From positions 1 through 64,000 of the forward strand of contig NZ_BDCD01000029.1 of the NCBI RefSeq assembly GCF_001613325.1: a DNA stretch of 64,000 nt, in the 5' to 3' direction. The notes under the pieces were generated by a model, which did not search any database, was not told the DNA's origin, and saw nothing but the letters and a program-made list of their open reading frames with translations. Every line of letters begins with the position of its first letter. Position 1 is the first letter of the stretch. This document shows, in pieces, positions 1-8,250 of the stretch. The DNA is from Nocardia yamanashiensis NBRC 100130 (GTDB lineage: Bacteria; Actinomycetota; Actinomycetes; Mycobacteriales; Mycobacteriaceae). Both the position numbers and the translations under genes were made by a program.

Positions 1-189
1 CGGCGGCTGCCCGCCCGGCTGCGGACCCCGCTGCACCGGACCGTTCGGGCCCTGCCCGGGCCGGCCCTGCGGCTGTCGTGCGCCCGGAGGCGGACCGCTC
101 GGGCGAGGCGGCGGATAGCCACCGGGTCCGGATTGCGAACCGCCACGGGGGCGGCCGCGGTGCGGTCCGTCGTCATAGGGCGAATTCAC
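1..189 (-). CDS. N-terminus of a ponA-type penicillin-binding protein (partial)
   Basis: Reading leftward from GTG at 189, with GGAG at 199-202 about nine bases upstream, 63 codons run off the window edge without a stop. The visible part is a cytoplasmic-type tail rich in Pro, Gly, Gln and Arg (begins MNSPYDDGPHRGRPRGG). Such tails precede the membrane anchor of actinobacterial class A penicillin-binding proteins. No catalytic domain is visible. The identification rests on synteny: the DUF5318 gene immediately upstream precedes ponA1 in mycobacteria. It could instead be another Pro-rich membrane protein. Confidence 0.6.
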   Translation of the reverse strand, partial: MNSPYDDGPHRGRPRGGSQSGPGGYPPPRPSGPPPGARQPQGRPGQGPNGPVQRGPQPGGQPP

Positions 190-324
190 AGCGTGGATCT
201 CCAATAGCTACTCGACAAACAGTTCCTGGCGGCTCGGTGCGGTCCTACAGCGCCCCGCGCGGGCCCGCGACACATGCCGCGGCGGGCAGCTGGCTGCCCG
301 CTAATCAGCAGTCGGCGTGGCCTT

Positions 325-738
325 TCACTCGGCGGCGGTGCGGCGCGTGCCGGAGCGGCGGCGGCCCGTCGGCGCGGGAGCACGGCCCAGCACATAGGAC
401 TGCACCAAATGGTTCCAACTGCAGGTCCGGCACACCTCGACCACGTGCACCGTGAACTCCTCGCGGCCTTCGGCCATCCGGAGCAACTCCTCCGGAGCGC
501 GCGCCGAACCGGCCATCTGGCCGAGCCCGTCGCCGTAGACCCACGATACGAGAGTCAGCTGCTCTTTCCTGCAGATCGGGCATGTGACCTCGCTCCCGCG
601 CCCGTGGAACTTCGCCGCACGCAACAGGTACGGGTTCGCGTCACAGACCTCGGCCACGGCCACTCGCCCGGCGTAGACGTCGGCGAGCAGCGACCGACGC
701 CGGAGCGCATAGTCCACTACCTGCCGCTGAATTCGCAC
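325..738 (-). CDS. DUF5318 family protein, probable zinc-binding
   Basis: A 137-residue soluble protein starting at GTG 738. It has two CxxC pairs, CPIC (about residue 55) and CRTC (about residue 103), spaced as in a zinc ribbon. The basic C-terminal tail (GRRRSGTRR) is typical of the family. The fold and length match the actinobacterial DUF5318 family, whose M. tuberculosis member (Rv0049) also lies just upstream of ponA1. Here it reads in the same direction as the ponA-type start at 189. Biochemical function is unknown; a link to cell-wall synthesis is only inferred from this conserved neighbourhood. Confidence 0.85.
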   Translation of the reverse strand: MRIQRQVVDYALRRRSLLADVYAGRVAVAEVCDANPYLLRAAKFHGRGSEVTCPICRKEQLTLVSWVYGDGLGQMAGSARAPEELLRMAEGREEFTVHVVEVCRTCSWNHLVQSYVLGRAPAPTGRRRSGTRRTAAE

Positions 739-836
739 GGCACCCAGAGTACTTGCGGCGGTGGCGACCCCGCACTCCCCGGATCGACTCTTATCGATCT
801 CCCAGACGCGCCGTCAGCGCCATGGTGCGCGCGAAA

Positions 837-853
837 TATATCGGCGCGATATA
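837..853. promoter_or_regulatory. Putative PadR operator (17-bp palindrome)
   Basis: TATATCG-GCG-CGATATA is a perfect inverted repeat with a 3-base centre, 58 bp before the PadR start. It is strikingly AT-rich against the surrounding sequence. AT-rich palindromes with a CG-containing centre are typical operators of actinobacterial PadR repressors, so autoregulation of the PadR-ino1 operon is the natural reading. The assignment is inferred from position and shape. Confidence 0.6.
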
Positions 854-911
854 GTTTGGAACTGCATCCATCGGTTAGATCTGAAACGAACCAGTCAGGG
901 GGTGAGGCCCG

Positions 912-1469
912 GTGCTCGAGTTGGCAATCCTCGGGCTGCTCCTCGAATCACCGATGCACGGCTATGAACTGCGCAAGCGGCTCACCGGCCTGCTCGGACC
1001 GTTCCGGGCGTTCTCCTACGGGTCGCTGTATCCGACCCTGAAGCGAATGCAACTGGACGGTCTAATCGCTGAGGAGAGCCCGCAAGGTTTGACCACGCGA
1101 CGTGCGCGGCGGGTTTACCAACTGACTGAAACGGGGCGGGTGCGGTTCGCGGAACTGCTCGCCGACACCGGGCCCCAGAACTACACCGACGACGGCTTCG
1201 GCGTTCATCTGGCCTTCTTCAGCCGCACCCCCGCGGAAGCGCGGATGCGGATTCTGGAGGGGCGGCGGAGGCAGGTCGAGGAGCGCCGAGAAGGACTGCG
1301 GGAGGCCATCAAGCGAGCCAGCGGGCAACTGGATCGCTACACCCGCCAGCTCCATCAACTCGGTCTCGAATCAAGCGAGCGTGAAGTGCGCTGGCTCAAC
1401 GAGTTGATTGCTGCGGAGCAATCGACGAAGGCGGCACCACAGAAAGAGGGAAATATCGGCCATGAGTGA
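912..1469 (+). CDS. PadR family transcriptional regulator
   Basis: A 185-residue regulator. The N-terminal winged helix carries the PadR signature (LELAILGLL at residues 2-10, then a GYELRKRL helix and a [11 protein letters not shown] recognition helix). The C-terminal half is a basic/acidic coiled-coil dimerisation region (about 110-170). Start is GTG 912 with a GGGGGTGAG Shine-Dalgarno just upstream. Its last 8 bp overlap the start of ino1, so the two are translationally coupled. The same PadR-ino1 pair occurs in mycobacteria (Rv0047c-Rv0046c). A palindrome at 837-853 suggests autorepression. The inducing ligand is unknown. Confidence 0.93.
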   Translation: MLELAILGLLLESPMHGYELRKRLTGLLGPFRAFSYGSLYPTLKRMQLDGLIAEESPQGLTTRRARRVYQLTETGRVRFAELLADTGPQNYTDDGFGVHLAFFSRTPAEARMRILEGRRRQVEERREGLREAIKRASGQLDRYTRQLHQLGLESSEREVRWLNELIAAEQSTKAAPQKEGNIGHE

Positions 1470-2559
1470 CATCAACACCGAAGTACGGGTGGCCATCGTC
1501 GGCGTGGGCAACTGCGCGTCTTCCCTGGTCCAGGGCGTGCAGTACTACAAGGACGCCGACGCTGACTCGACTGTTCCGGGTCTCATGCACGTCAAGTTCG
1601 GTCCGTATCACGTGCGCGATGTGAAGTTCGTCGCCGCGTTCGACGTGGACGCGAAGAAGGTCGGCTTCGATCTCGCCGACGCCATCTTCGCCAGCGAGAA
1701 CAACACCATCAAGATCTCCGACGTGCCGCCGAGCGACGTCACCGTGCAGCGTGGGCCGACCCTCGACGGCATCGGCAAGTACTACGCGCAGACCATCGAG
1801 CTCTCCGAGGCCGAGCCGGTCGACGTGGTGCAGGTACTGAAGGACAACAAGGTCGACGTCCTCGTCTCCTACCTTCCGGTCGGTTCCGAAGAGGCGGACA
1901 AGTTCTACGCGCAGTGCGCCATCGACGCCGGTGTGGCGTTCGTCAACGCGCTGCCCGTGTTCATCGCCTCCGACCCGGTCTGGGCGCAGAAGTTCATCGA
2001 CGCCGGCGTGCCGATCGTCGGCGACGACATCAAGTCGCAGGTCGGCGCGACCATCACGCACCGTGTGATGGCCAAGCTGTTCGAGGACCGCGGTGTCACG
2101 CTGGACCGCACCTACCAGCTGAACGTCGGCGGCAATATGGACTTCAAGAACATGCTCGAGCGTGATCGCCTGGAGTCCAAGAAGGTCTCCAAGACCCAGG
2201 CCGTGACCTCGAACCTGGAAGGTCCGCTGGCGGGCAAGGTGCACGACCGCAATGTGCACATCGGCCCGTCGGACTACGTCGAGTGGCTCGACGACCGCAA
2301 GTGGGCGTACGTCCGCCTCGAGGGTCGCGCCTTCGGCGACGTGCCGCTGAACCTGGAGTACAAGCTCGAGGTGTGGGACTCGCCGAACTCGGCCGGCATC
2401 ATCATCGACGCGGTGCGCGCGGCGAAGATCGCCAAGGACCGCGGTATCGGCGGACCCGTCATCCCGGCCTCGGCCTACCTGATGAAGTCCCCGCCGAAGC
2501 AGATCGCCGACGACGTGGCGCGGGCCCAGCTCGAAGCCTTCATCATCGGCGCGGAGTAA
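1462..2559 (+). CDS. ino1: Inositol-3-phosphate synthase
   Basis: This 365-residue NAD-dependent enzyme converts glucose 6-phosphate to myo-inositol 3-phosphate. That is the entry step for phosphatidylinositol, PIMs, lipoarabinomannan and mycothiol. The N-terminal Rossmann loop is [12 protein letters not shown] (about residues 13-24). The tetramerisation/active-site region [12 protein letters not shown] (about 224-235) and the conserved KYYAQ-type segments are present. Length matches the actinobacterial Ino1 (about 367), which is shorter than eukaryotic forms. ATG 1462 overlaps the PadR stop by 8 bp; an in-frame upstream extension from 1408 lies inside padR and is not used. Confidence 0.97.
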   Translation: MSDINTEVRVAIVGVGNCASSLVQGVQYYKDADADSTVPGLMHVKFGPYHVRDVKFVAAFDVDAKKVGFDLADAIFASENNTIKISDVPPSDVTVQRGPTLDGIGKYYAQTIELSEAEPVDVVQVLKDNKVDVLVSYLPVGSEEADKFYAQCAIDAGVAFVNALPVFIASDPVWAQKFIDAGVPIVGDDIKSQVGATITHRVMAKLFEDRGVTLDRTYQLNVGGNMDFKNMLERDRLESKKVSKTQAVTSNLEGPLAGKVHDRNVHIGPSDYVEWLDDRKWAYVRLEGRAFGDVPLNLEYKLEVWDSPNSAGIIIDAVRAAKIAKDRGIGGPVIPASAYLMKSPPKQIADDVARAQLEAFIIGAE

Positions 2560-2673
2560 CAACTCTCGTAACTCGGGCCATACCTCCCAACGGCCGGGCA
2601 AGCCCTGAAACCCCGAGGGGTGGGGTTGGCTCTGCCACCTCGGGGAGGTTCGGGGCAGGCCCCTGAAACCCCG

Positions 2674-2707
2674 GAGCGGGGCCGCGATATCAATCGCGGC
2701 CCCGCTC
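2674..2707. terminator. Bidirectional intrinsic terminator after ino1
   Basis: A perfect 15-bp stem (GAGCGGGGCCGCGAT paired with its complement) closes a 4-base ATCA loop and is followed on the + strand by TTGGTTTTT. It lies between convergent ino1 and the gene ending at 2735. The preceding 2600-2672 region holds a direct repeat of CCCTGAAACCCCG (2603-2615 and 2661-2673). Confidence 0.85.
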
Positions 2708-2734
2708 TTGGTTTTTCGAGCTCCTGAAGTCGGC

Positions 2735-3160
2735 TCAGTCGAGCGACACGTAGACCTCTACCGAGGTCGGTCCGGTATAGCGCTCGATCTCGGCGGTATG
2801 GGAGCGGGTGATGGTTCCCGCGTTCTCCGCCTTGGCGACTTTCGCCCATGCGGTGCGCAGCAAATCGTAAGGCTTGTCGGAGACAACGAATTTCGCGTAG
2901 CGGCCCGACGGAATCCGTGTCACGACGTCGCCGGTGTCCAGGTCACCGAGGTCCGATAGCTCGTAGCCCAAAACGGCTACGGCGTGGTCGTTCTGGCCGA
3001 TGTAGGCCGCGACCCGCTCGACCTTCTTCTCGCGCACCAGGTAGCGATCCCAGGTGAAGTTGACCAGGTCCAGATCGCGTGCGGTGACCTCGCGTCCCGC
3101 CAGGGGAATGGTGAGCCCGCCGACCAGGAACGGATCCAGGGTGACGATTTCGAAGTCCAC
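2735..3160 (-). CDS. Effector-binding (GyrI-like) domain protein, copy 2
   Basis: A 141-residue protein that looks like a stand-alone effector-binding / GyrI-like domain: alternating beta segments, a central RIPSGRYAKFVV strand and a final SVEVYVSLD strand. Start is GTG 3160, only 5 bp after the stop of the paralogous gene upstream, so the two are surely co-transcribed. Proteins of this fold bind small hydrophobic ligands, alone or as the ligand domain of AraC/MerR regulators. No DNA-binding domain is present here. It shares the RxPxGxxAxFV pattern and C-terminal strand with its neighbour, implying tandem duplication. The ligand is unknown. Confidence 0.7.
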   Translation of the reverse strand: MDFEIVTLDPFLVGGLTIPLAGREVTARDLDLVNFTWDRYLVREKKVERVAAYIGQNDHAVAVLGYELSDLGDLDTGDVVTRIPSGRYAKFVVSDKPYDLLRTAWAKVAKAENAGTITRSHTAEIERYTGPTSVEVYVSLD

Positions 3161-3165
3161 GGCCC

Positions 3166-3621
3166 CTACCCCTCCACGCTCGTATCGAGCGCGACGAAAA
3201 TCTCCACCGTCCGGGAATCCGGATAGTGCTCGAAATCCCCGGTGTAGGCGCGGGTCAGCTGGCCCGTCGCCTCCAGATCCCACACCGTGCGCCAGATGGA
3301 CACCACGGTGTCGCCGAGGTTGTCACCGGTGCGGACGAAACGCGCGAAGGTGCCGGCGGGGACGCGCGCCAGCACATCTCCGGGCAGCAGATCGTCGAGG
3401 GTCTTGCACTCGTAGCCGACGATATGGGTCAGGTACGAGCCGATTTCCGGCGCGTGGTCCACGTACGCGGTGGCCGGCGGGCCCGGCAGGTCGCGCGCCA
3501 TGGTGCGCTTCCACGCCTCTTCGACCTTCGCGCGGCGCGGTCCTTCGACCGCGAGAGCCGGGCTGCGTAGCACCGTTCCGGCTACCAGCGTCTCGTGGCG
3601 TTCAACGACATTGAATTCCAC
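3166..3621 (-). CDS. Effector-binding (GyrI-like) domain protein, copy 1
   Basis: A 151-residue paralogue of the next gene, starting at GTG 3621 with AGGGG 8 bases upstream. It carries the same RVPAGTFARFVRTG motif and ends in the same amphipathic strand (TVEIFVALD). An N-terminal extension in the open frame (to 3765) has no Shine-Dalgarno and is composition-poor, so I leave it out. The two genes form a two-copy operon of ligand-binding domains convergent with ino1. No partner enzyme or regulator is fused. Function beyond small-molecule binding cannot be assigned. Confidence 0.7.
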   Translation of the reverse strand: MEFNVVERHETLVAGTVLRSPALAVEGPRRAKVEEAWKRTMARDLPGPPATAYVDHAPEIGSYLTHIVGYECKTLDDLLPGDVLARVPAGTFARFVRTGDNLGDTVVSIWRTVWDLEATGQLTRAYTGDFEHYPDSRTVEIFVALDTSVEG

Positions 3622-3818
3622 CGGCGTCGCCCCTATGTCTCGTGCTGTGTCCGACCCCACCCTGCTCCCACCCGCATCCTGCCACCATTCGCCGGAGTCG
3701 CTGGCATCGGTAGCCGGTTCCACCATATCCGCGGCTGCCCATGGATGGGGCGGACCGCCGCGCAAACATGATCAACACCGAATCACGGTGAACAGTAGCC
3801 GTGAGTGCCCCGCCTTCA

Positions 3819-3836
3819 CACCCCCGAATGGGGGTG
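3819..3836. terminator. Hairpin downstream of class A PBP
   Basis: CACCCCC-GAAT-GGGGGTG is a perfect 7-bp stem located 38 bp past the stop of the penicillin-binding protein gene that ends at 3874. No T-run follows on the minus strand, so it is at best a weak or factor-assisted terminator. The rest of 3622-3873 shows no gene. Confidence 0.45.
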
Positions 3837-3873
3837 GCGGGCGGCGATTCGGCGCGTCGCGGGGACATGCGGG

Positions 3874-6060
3874 CTATCCGGGGACCGGAATGCTGAGGCC
3901 GGGGAAGATCTCCACCTGCTTCGGCGGTTCGGCGGGCGGGATGATCACCACCGGTTCCTGCTGCTGGGCCGGATTCGGATTCAGGATGTCCCAATTGGCA
4001 TTGGCCGGCGGCGAGCCGGGCAGCGGATCGGGATTGGGGAACTGCTCGACCGGCGCGCCGTCCAGCGCGCCGTCCATGGTCTGCTTCCAGATATCGGCGG
4101 GCAGGCCGGAACCGTAGATGGCCGCCCCGCGCGCGGTCCGGATCGGTTGCGACTGTTCGGTTCCCACCCACACCGCGGTCGCCAGCGAGGGCGTGAACCC
4201 GACCATCCAGGCGTCCTTGTTCTGCCCGCTGTCGCCGAGCTGGGTGGTGCCGGTCTTGGCTGCCGAGGGCCGGCCCGCCAGATTGTGCCCGTTGGAGTAG
4301 GCCGCGATGGGCAGCATGGCCTGGGTGACGGTATCGGCCACGGCCGGGGTGATGCGCTGTTCGGTGCGCTGCGGGTCGGCGGCCCGGTCCAGCAGCACCC
4401 GGCCGTCGGCGGTGGTCACCTTCTGCACGAAGTAGGGCGCGCGGTAGGCCCCCGACGCGGCGAGGGTGGCGTACGCCGAAGCCATGTCGATGGGCCGGAC
4501 CGAGTACGCGCCCAGCACGATCGACGGCAGCGGCGGCCCGCCGTCCTCGGTGAGGGTCTTGCCCGCCACGCCCGGAATGGATTCCGGGATGCCCGCCTGA
4601 TGTGCCGCATTGGCAATGGCTTTCGGGCCCTCGAACAGCGATTGGGTGAGCCGGTAGAAGCTGGTGTTGAGCGAGCGCTTGAACGCCTCCGACAGCGGGC
4701 AGGTGCCGCAGGTCTCGCCGCCGACGTTCTGGATCTTCTCGCCGTTCACGGTCACCGGACCGCTGTCGATCTTGTAGTTCATCGTGATGCCCTGCTGCAG
4801 CGCGGCCAGCACCGCGAAGGTCTTGAAGGCGGAACCGGTTTGCAAGGGGGCTTGCGCGAAATCGAATCCGATACCGTCCGGTCCGCCGTAATAGGCGCGC
4901 ACCGCACCCGTGCGCGGATCGATCGACACCACGGCCGTGCGCAATTCACCCGGCTGCCCGCCCAGCGCGGAGTTCACCGCGTTCAGCGCCGCCTGCTGCG
5001 CCCGCGCGTCGATGGTCGTGATGATCTGCAGCGCACCGGTATTCAATTCCTGCTCGCTGATCCCGGAGGCGCGCAGTTCGCGCAGCACCTGGGCGCGGAT
5101 CAAACCCTCCGGTCCGCGCGGAATGCTGTCGTCCAGCTCGGTGACCGGCACGATGTTCGGGAACACGGTGGCGGCGCGCTCGGTGCGCTGCAGCACGCCC
5201 ATCTCGATCATGCCGTCCAGCACGTAGGACCAGCGCGCCTTCAACTGGTCCAGATGCGTCTCCGGGTCCAGCGCCGACGGCGTGCGCACCACCGACGCCA
5301 GCACCGCGCCCTCGGCCAGGGTCAGCTCCGGGACCGGTTTGGCGAAGTACGCCCGCGCCGCCGCCTGGATGCCGTACGCGCCGCGCCCGTAGTAGATGGT
5401 GTTCAGATAGGCGGCGAGAATGTCGTCCTTGCTCCATTCGCGGGCCATCTTGGCGGAGATGATGAGCTCGCGCATCTTGCGGCTCAGGGTCCGTTCGGAA
5501 CTCAGGAAGGCGTTCTTCACGTACTGCTGGGTGATGGTGGAGCCGCCGCCCGCGTCTTCCTTGCCGGTGAAATTGTCCCGGGCCGCGCGCACGAACGCCG
5601 AGGTCGAATAGCCGGGATTGGTGTAGAAATTGCGATCCTCGGCCGAGAGCACGGCCAGCCGCACCGGTTGCGGAACATCGCTGAGCGGCACCGGGACCCG
5701 ATTGCCCTCCGGCGGAACGACCTTCGCGATCACGGTATTGCCGTCCGCGGTGAGAATCGTGGCGATCTGATTGGTCTGCACCGATTCCGGGTCCGGGATC
5801 TCCGCGCTCCAGTACGCCAGCCCGAACAGCGCGGCGGGCAGCAGGACCAGGATCGCGAACAGCGTCACCAGCACCCGGAACACCCGATACCCGCGCGAGT
5901 GCTTGGGCCGCAGCGAGTTCGACGGCTTTTCGGGCGGTTTCGCCCGTTTGCGCGGCCGGCTGTGCGACGGTTGACGCCGTGCGGTAGCGAGCTCATTCCA
6001 GCCAGCCATGGTGGCGTACGGTGCCGGATCACTGCGACGCCGTTTACGGGACGAGCTCAC
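3874..6060 (-). CDS. Class A penicillin-binding protein (transglycosylase/transpeptidase)
   Basis: A 728-residue bifunctional peptidoglycan synthase. A basic cytoplasmic tail (to about 55) is followed by one membrane anchor (60-83). The GT51 domain has catalytic Glu141 in EDRNFY and the GGGSTITQQ motif (about 172-180). The transpeptidase has SAFK (nucleophile Ser410), SLN (463-465) and KTGTT (from 602). A Pro-rich C-tail ends the protein. GTG 6060 is chosen because GAGGAG sits exactly 6 bases upstream; the ATG at 6066 would abut the Shine-Dalgarno. With the ponA-type gene at the window edge, this makes two likely class A enzymes nearby. All catalytic motifs are intact. Confidence 0.95.
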   Translation of the reverse strand: MSSSRKRRRSDPAPYATMAGWNELATARRQPSHSRPRKRAKPPEKPSNSLRPKHSRGYRVFRVLVTLFAILVLLPAALFGLAYWSAEIPDPESVQTNQIATILTADGNTVIAKVVPPEGNRVPVPLSDVPQPVRLAVLSAEDRNFYTNPGYSTSAFVRAARDNFTGKEDAGGGSTITQQYVKNAFLSSERTLSRKMRELIISAKMAREWSKDDILAAYLNTIYYGRGAYGIQAAARAYFAKPVPELTLAEGAVLASVVRTPSALDPETHLDQLKARWSYVLDGMIEMGVLQRTERAATVFPNIVPVTELDDSIPRGPEGLIRAQVLRELRASGISEQELNTGALQIITTIDARAQQAALNAVNSALGGQPGELRTAVVSIDPRTGAVRAYYGGPDGIGFDFAQAPLQTGSAFKTFAVLAALQQGITMNYKIDSGPVTVNGEKIQNVGGETCGTCPLSEAFKRSLNTSFYRLTQSLFEGPKAIANAAHQAGIPESIPGVAGKTLTEDGGPPLPSIVLGAYSVRPIDMASAYATLAASGAYRAPYFVQKVTTADGRVLLDRAADPQRTEQRITPAVADTVTQAMLPIAAYSNGHNLAGRPSAAKTGTTQLGDSGQNKDAWMVGFTPSLATAVWVGTEQSQPIRTARGAAIYGSGLPADIWKQTMDGALDGAPVEQFPNPDPLPGSPPANANWDILNPNPAQQQEPVVIIPPAEPPKQVEIFPGLSIPVPG

Positions 6061-6233
6061 GAACATCTCCTCACTGGAGCGTCGAAAAAGCTTGCGTGTA
6101 CGGAGGAAGCCGCAGACAGCGCTGTGCGGCGCGACCCATGCTAATGGACACACCCGACCGGTCGGCGGTATTGCGCGCCTGCGCCAGGCAAGGGGTCCGG
6201 GGGCAGCGCCCGCGCCCGGCATATGGGGGTCCC

Positions 6234-6257
6234 GGGGGCGAAGCCCCCGAAACCCCC
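6234..6257. repeat. Dispersed GGGGGC-NNN-GCCCCC element, copy A
   Basis: GGGGGC-gaa-GCCCCC followed by GAAACCCCC, embedded in a C/G-tract region (6187-6262) between the sugar permease stop at 6278 and the PBP start. The same core recurs near 15695, 17469, 23288, 44019, 55049 and 55075. It can fold as a short hairpin with an extended CCCCC arm. Confidence 0.7.
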
Positions 6258-6277
6258 TTTCCTGCTGAGCCGAAGGC

Positions 6278-7174
6278 TCAGCTCTTCACGCCGCCCGCGG
6301 TCAGACCCGAGATGATGCGGCGCTGGAACAGCAACACCATGATCACCAGCGGAATGGTCACGATGGTGCCCGCCGCCATAATGGCCGCATAGGGCTGGAC
6401 CAGCGGGTTGTTACCCGAGAACCGGGCGACGGCCACCGTCACCGGCTCGGTCTTGTCCGACGACAGCAGCCGCGCCAGCAGGTATTCGTTCACCGCGGCG
6501 ATGAAAGCCAGGATGGCCGTGGTGAATACGGCCGGCGCCGCCAGCGGCAGCATGATCAACCGGAACGCCTGGAACCGCGACGCCCCGTCGATCCGCGCCG
6601 CTTCCTCCAGCTCCCAAGGCAATTCGGTGAAGAACGACGCCAGGATGTACACCGTCATGGGCAGCACGAACGAAATGTTCGGAATGATCATGGCCTGGTA
6701 GTGCCCGATCCACCCGATATCGGTGAACAGCTGGAACAGCGGCGTCACCAGCACCACCACCGGGAACATGGACGCCGACAGGATCAGCCCCGACACCACG
6801 TACTGGCCCTTGAAGGTCAGCCGCGCCAACGCGTACGCCGCCATCACGCCGATGATCAGCGCGATCACCGTGGTGAACAGCCCGATGATGACGCTGTTGC
6901 CCAGCGCCCGCCCGAAGTCGTTGCCGCGACTGGTGTCGAACGCATTGCTGAAGTTCTCGAACGTCACATGGGTGGGCCACGGGGTGTTGTCGAACTGGTA
7001 GTCCGGATCGCGCAGCGCGGTCACGACCATCCAGTAGAACGGTCCCAGCCCCCACACCAGCACGATCAGCGCGCCCAGATAAACCCGCGCCGAGGCCAGC
7101 TTCTTCGTCCACGGAACCGGCTGCACGCCCGGCTTGTTCGGCGCGGCGGGCTCTTTCGTCATGTTGATGCTCAT
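6278..7174 (-). CDS. Sugar ABC transporter permease, SugB-like
   Basis: A 298-residue inner-membrane permease with six predicted membrane helices. The MalG/SugB-type cytoplasmic EAA loop (ELEEAARIDGASRFQAF) docks the ATPase. ATG 7174 shares one base with the stop of the preceding permease (TGATG), so translation is coupled. Order binding protein, SugA-like, SugB-like matches LpqY-SugA-SugB of mycobacteria, which recycles trehalose released by mycolate transfer. Substrate here is inferred, not shown. No ATPase gene follows; the only matching one is at 16317-17387. Confidence 0.9.
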   Translation of the reverse strand: MSINMTKEPAAPNKPGVQPVPWTKKLASARVYLGALIVLVWGLGPFYWMVVTALRDPDYQFDNTPWPTHVTFENFSNAFDTSRGNDFGRALGNSVIIGLFTTVIALIIGVMAAYALARLTFKGQYVVSGLILSASMFPVVVLVTPLFQLFTDIGWIGHYQAMIIPNISFVLPMTVYILASFFTELPWELEEAARIDGASRFQAFRLIMLPLAAPAVFTTAILAFIAAVNEYLLARLLSSDKTEPVTVAVARFSGNNPLVQPYAAIMAAGTIVTIPLVIMVLLFQRRIISGLTAGGVKS

Positions 7175-8205
7175 CAGTGCGCCTCCCGCTGTGCTTCCTG
7201 GGTGCGAACCGCATTGGCGCCCAGCACCTTCACCAGCAGGAACGCCACCGCGAAGATGAGCAGGAAGGTGATGATCGACAGTGCCGAGGCGCTGTTGGGC
7301 CCCTGCCGCACCTGATCCACCACCAGCATGGAGATGGTCCGGGTATTGGCATTGGACTGCGTCATGATGGCCGGCAGGTCGTACATGCGCAGCGCGTCCA
7401 TGGTGCGGAACAGCACCGCCACCAGCAGCGCCGGCTTCAGCAGCGGCATGGTGATGTGCCAGAACCGCTGCCAGGCGGACGCCCCGTCCACCTTGGCGGC
7501 CTCGTACACGTCCTCCGGAATCACCTGCAGCCCGGCCAGGATCAGCAGCGCCATGAACGGGGTGGTCTTCCACACGTCGGCGGCGATGACCGCGAACCGG
7601 GACGGCCATTCGTCCACGGTCCACAGGATGTGGGTGCCGAGCACCCGGTTGACCACGCCGTCGTACTGGAACATGAACTCCCACAACCGCGCCGTGACGG
7701 CGGTGGGGATGGCCCACGGAATGAGCACGGCCGCGCGCAGCAGCGCCCGGCCCTTGAAGGTCTTACCCATGATCATGGCCATGCCCAGGCCGATGGTGGC
7801 CTCCAGCGTCACCGTGATCACGGTGAAGAACAGGGTGACGCCGATGGCCAGCCAGAACTGCGAGCCCAGATTGCCGGTGGGGCAGCTGACCGTCTCACCG
7901 AAACTGTTGGTGCACTGCTGCATCAGCCAGTGCGTGTAGTTGTCGAATCCGGCATTGCCGCCCTCGACGAACATGCCGGTGGCGGGATCGAGCCCGGAAT
8001 CCTTCTGGAACGACATGATCAGCGCCCGGACTACCGGGTAGCCGATCACCACCGCCAGCGCCAGCAGCACCGGCGTGACGAACAGCCAGGCCTTCGCCGT
8101 ACCGGACATACCGGTACGGCGCTTCGGCGCGGAGGCAGCGGGTTTCGTGGACATGCCGGGCAGATCGGGCGGCGCGACCTCGGTCGCTCCCGAAGGACGT
8201 GACAC
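7174..8205 (-). CDS. Sugar ABC transporter permease, SugA-like
   Basis: A 343-residue MalF/SugA-type permease with six helices, a long periplasmic loop containing two Cys (QQCTN, VSCPT) and the EAA motif VYEAAKVDGASAWQRF. GTG 8205 is preferred because AGGAGA lies about 10 bases upstream; an in-frame TTG at 8238 has no such site. The two loop Cys could form a periplasmic disulfide. It is the middle gene of the three-gene importer operon and reads directly from the lipoprotein gene ending at 8251. Confidence 0.9.
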   Translation of the reverse strand: MSRPSGATEVAPPDLPGMSTKPAASAPKRRTGMSGTAKAWLFVTPVLLALAVVIGYPVVRALIMSFQKDSGLDPATGMFVEGGNAGFDNYTHWLMQQCTNSFGETVSCPTGNLGSQFWLAIGVTLFFTVITVTLEATIGLGMAMIMGKTFKGRALLRAAVLIPWAIPTAVTARLWEFMFQYDGVVNRVLGTHILWTVDEWPSRFAVIAADVWKTTPFMALLILAGLQVIPEDVYEAAKVDGASAWQRFWHITMPLLKPALLVAVLFRTMDALRMYDLPAIMTQSNANTRTISMLVVDQVRQGPNSASALSIITFLLIFAVAFLLVKVLGANAVRTQEAQREAH

Positions 8206-8250
8206 CGTTTCTCTTCTCCTGCGGGACGGACTCGTCAAGACGGGAGAATC

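Noticed and set aside
1396-2601. 401-residue open frame opposite ino1
   Set aside because: Complementary to a well-conserved enzyme; no plausible start or domain.
3805-6144. 779-residue open frame opposite the class A PBP
   Set aside because: Shadow frame; the minus strand holds all GT51 and transpeptidase motifs.
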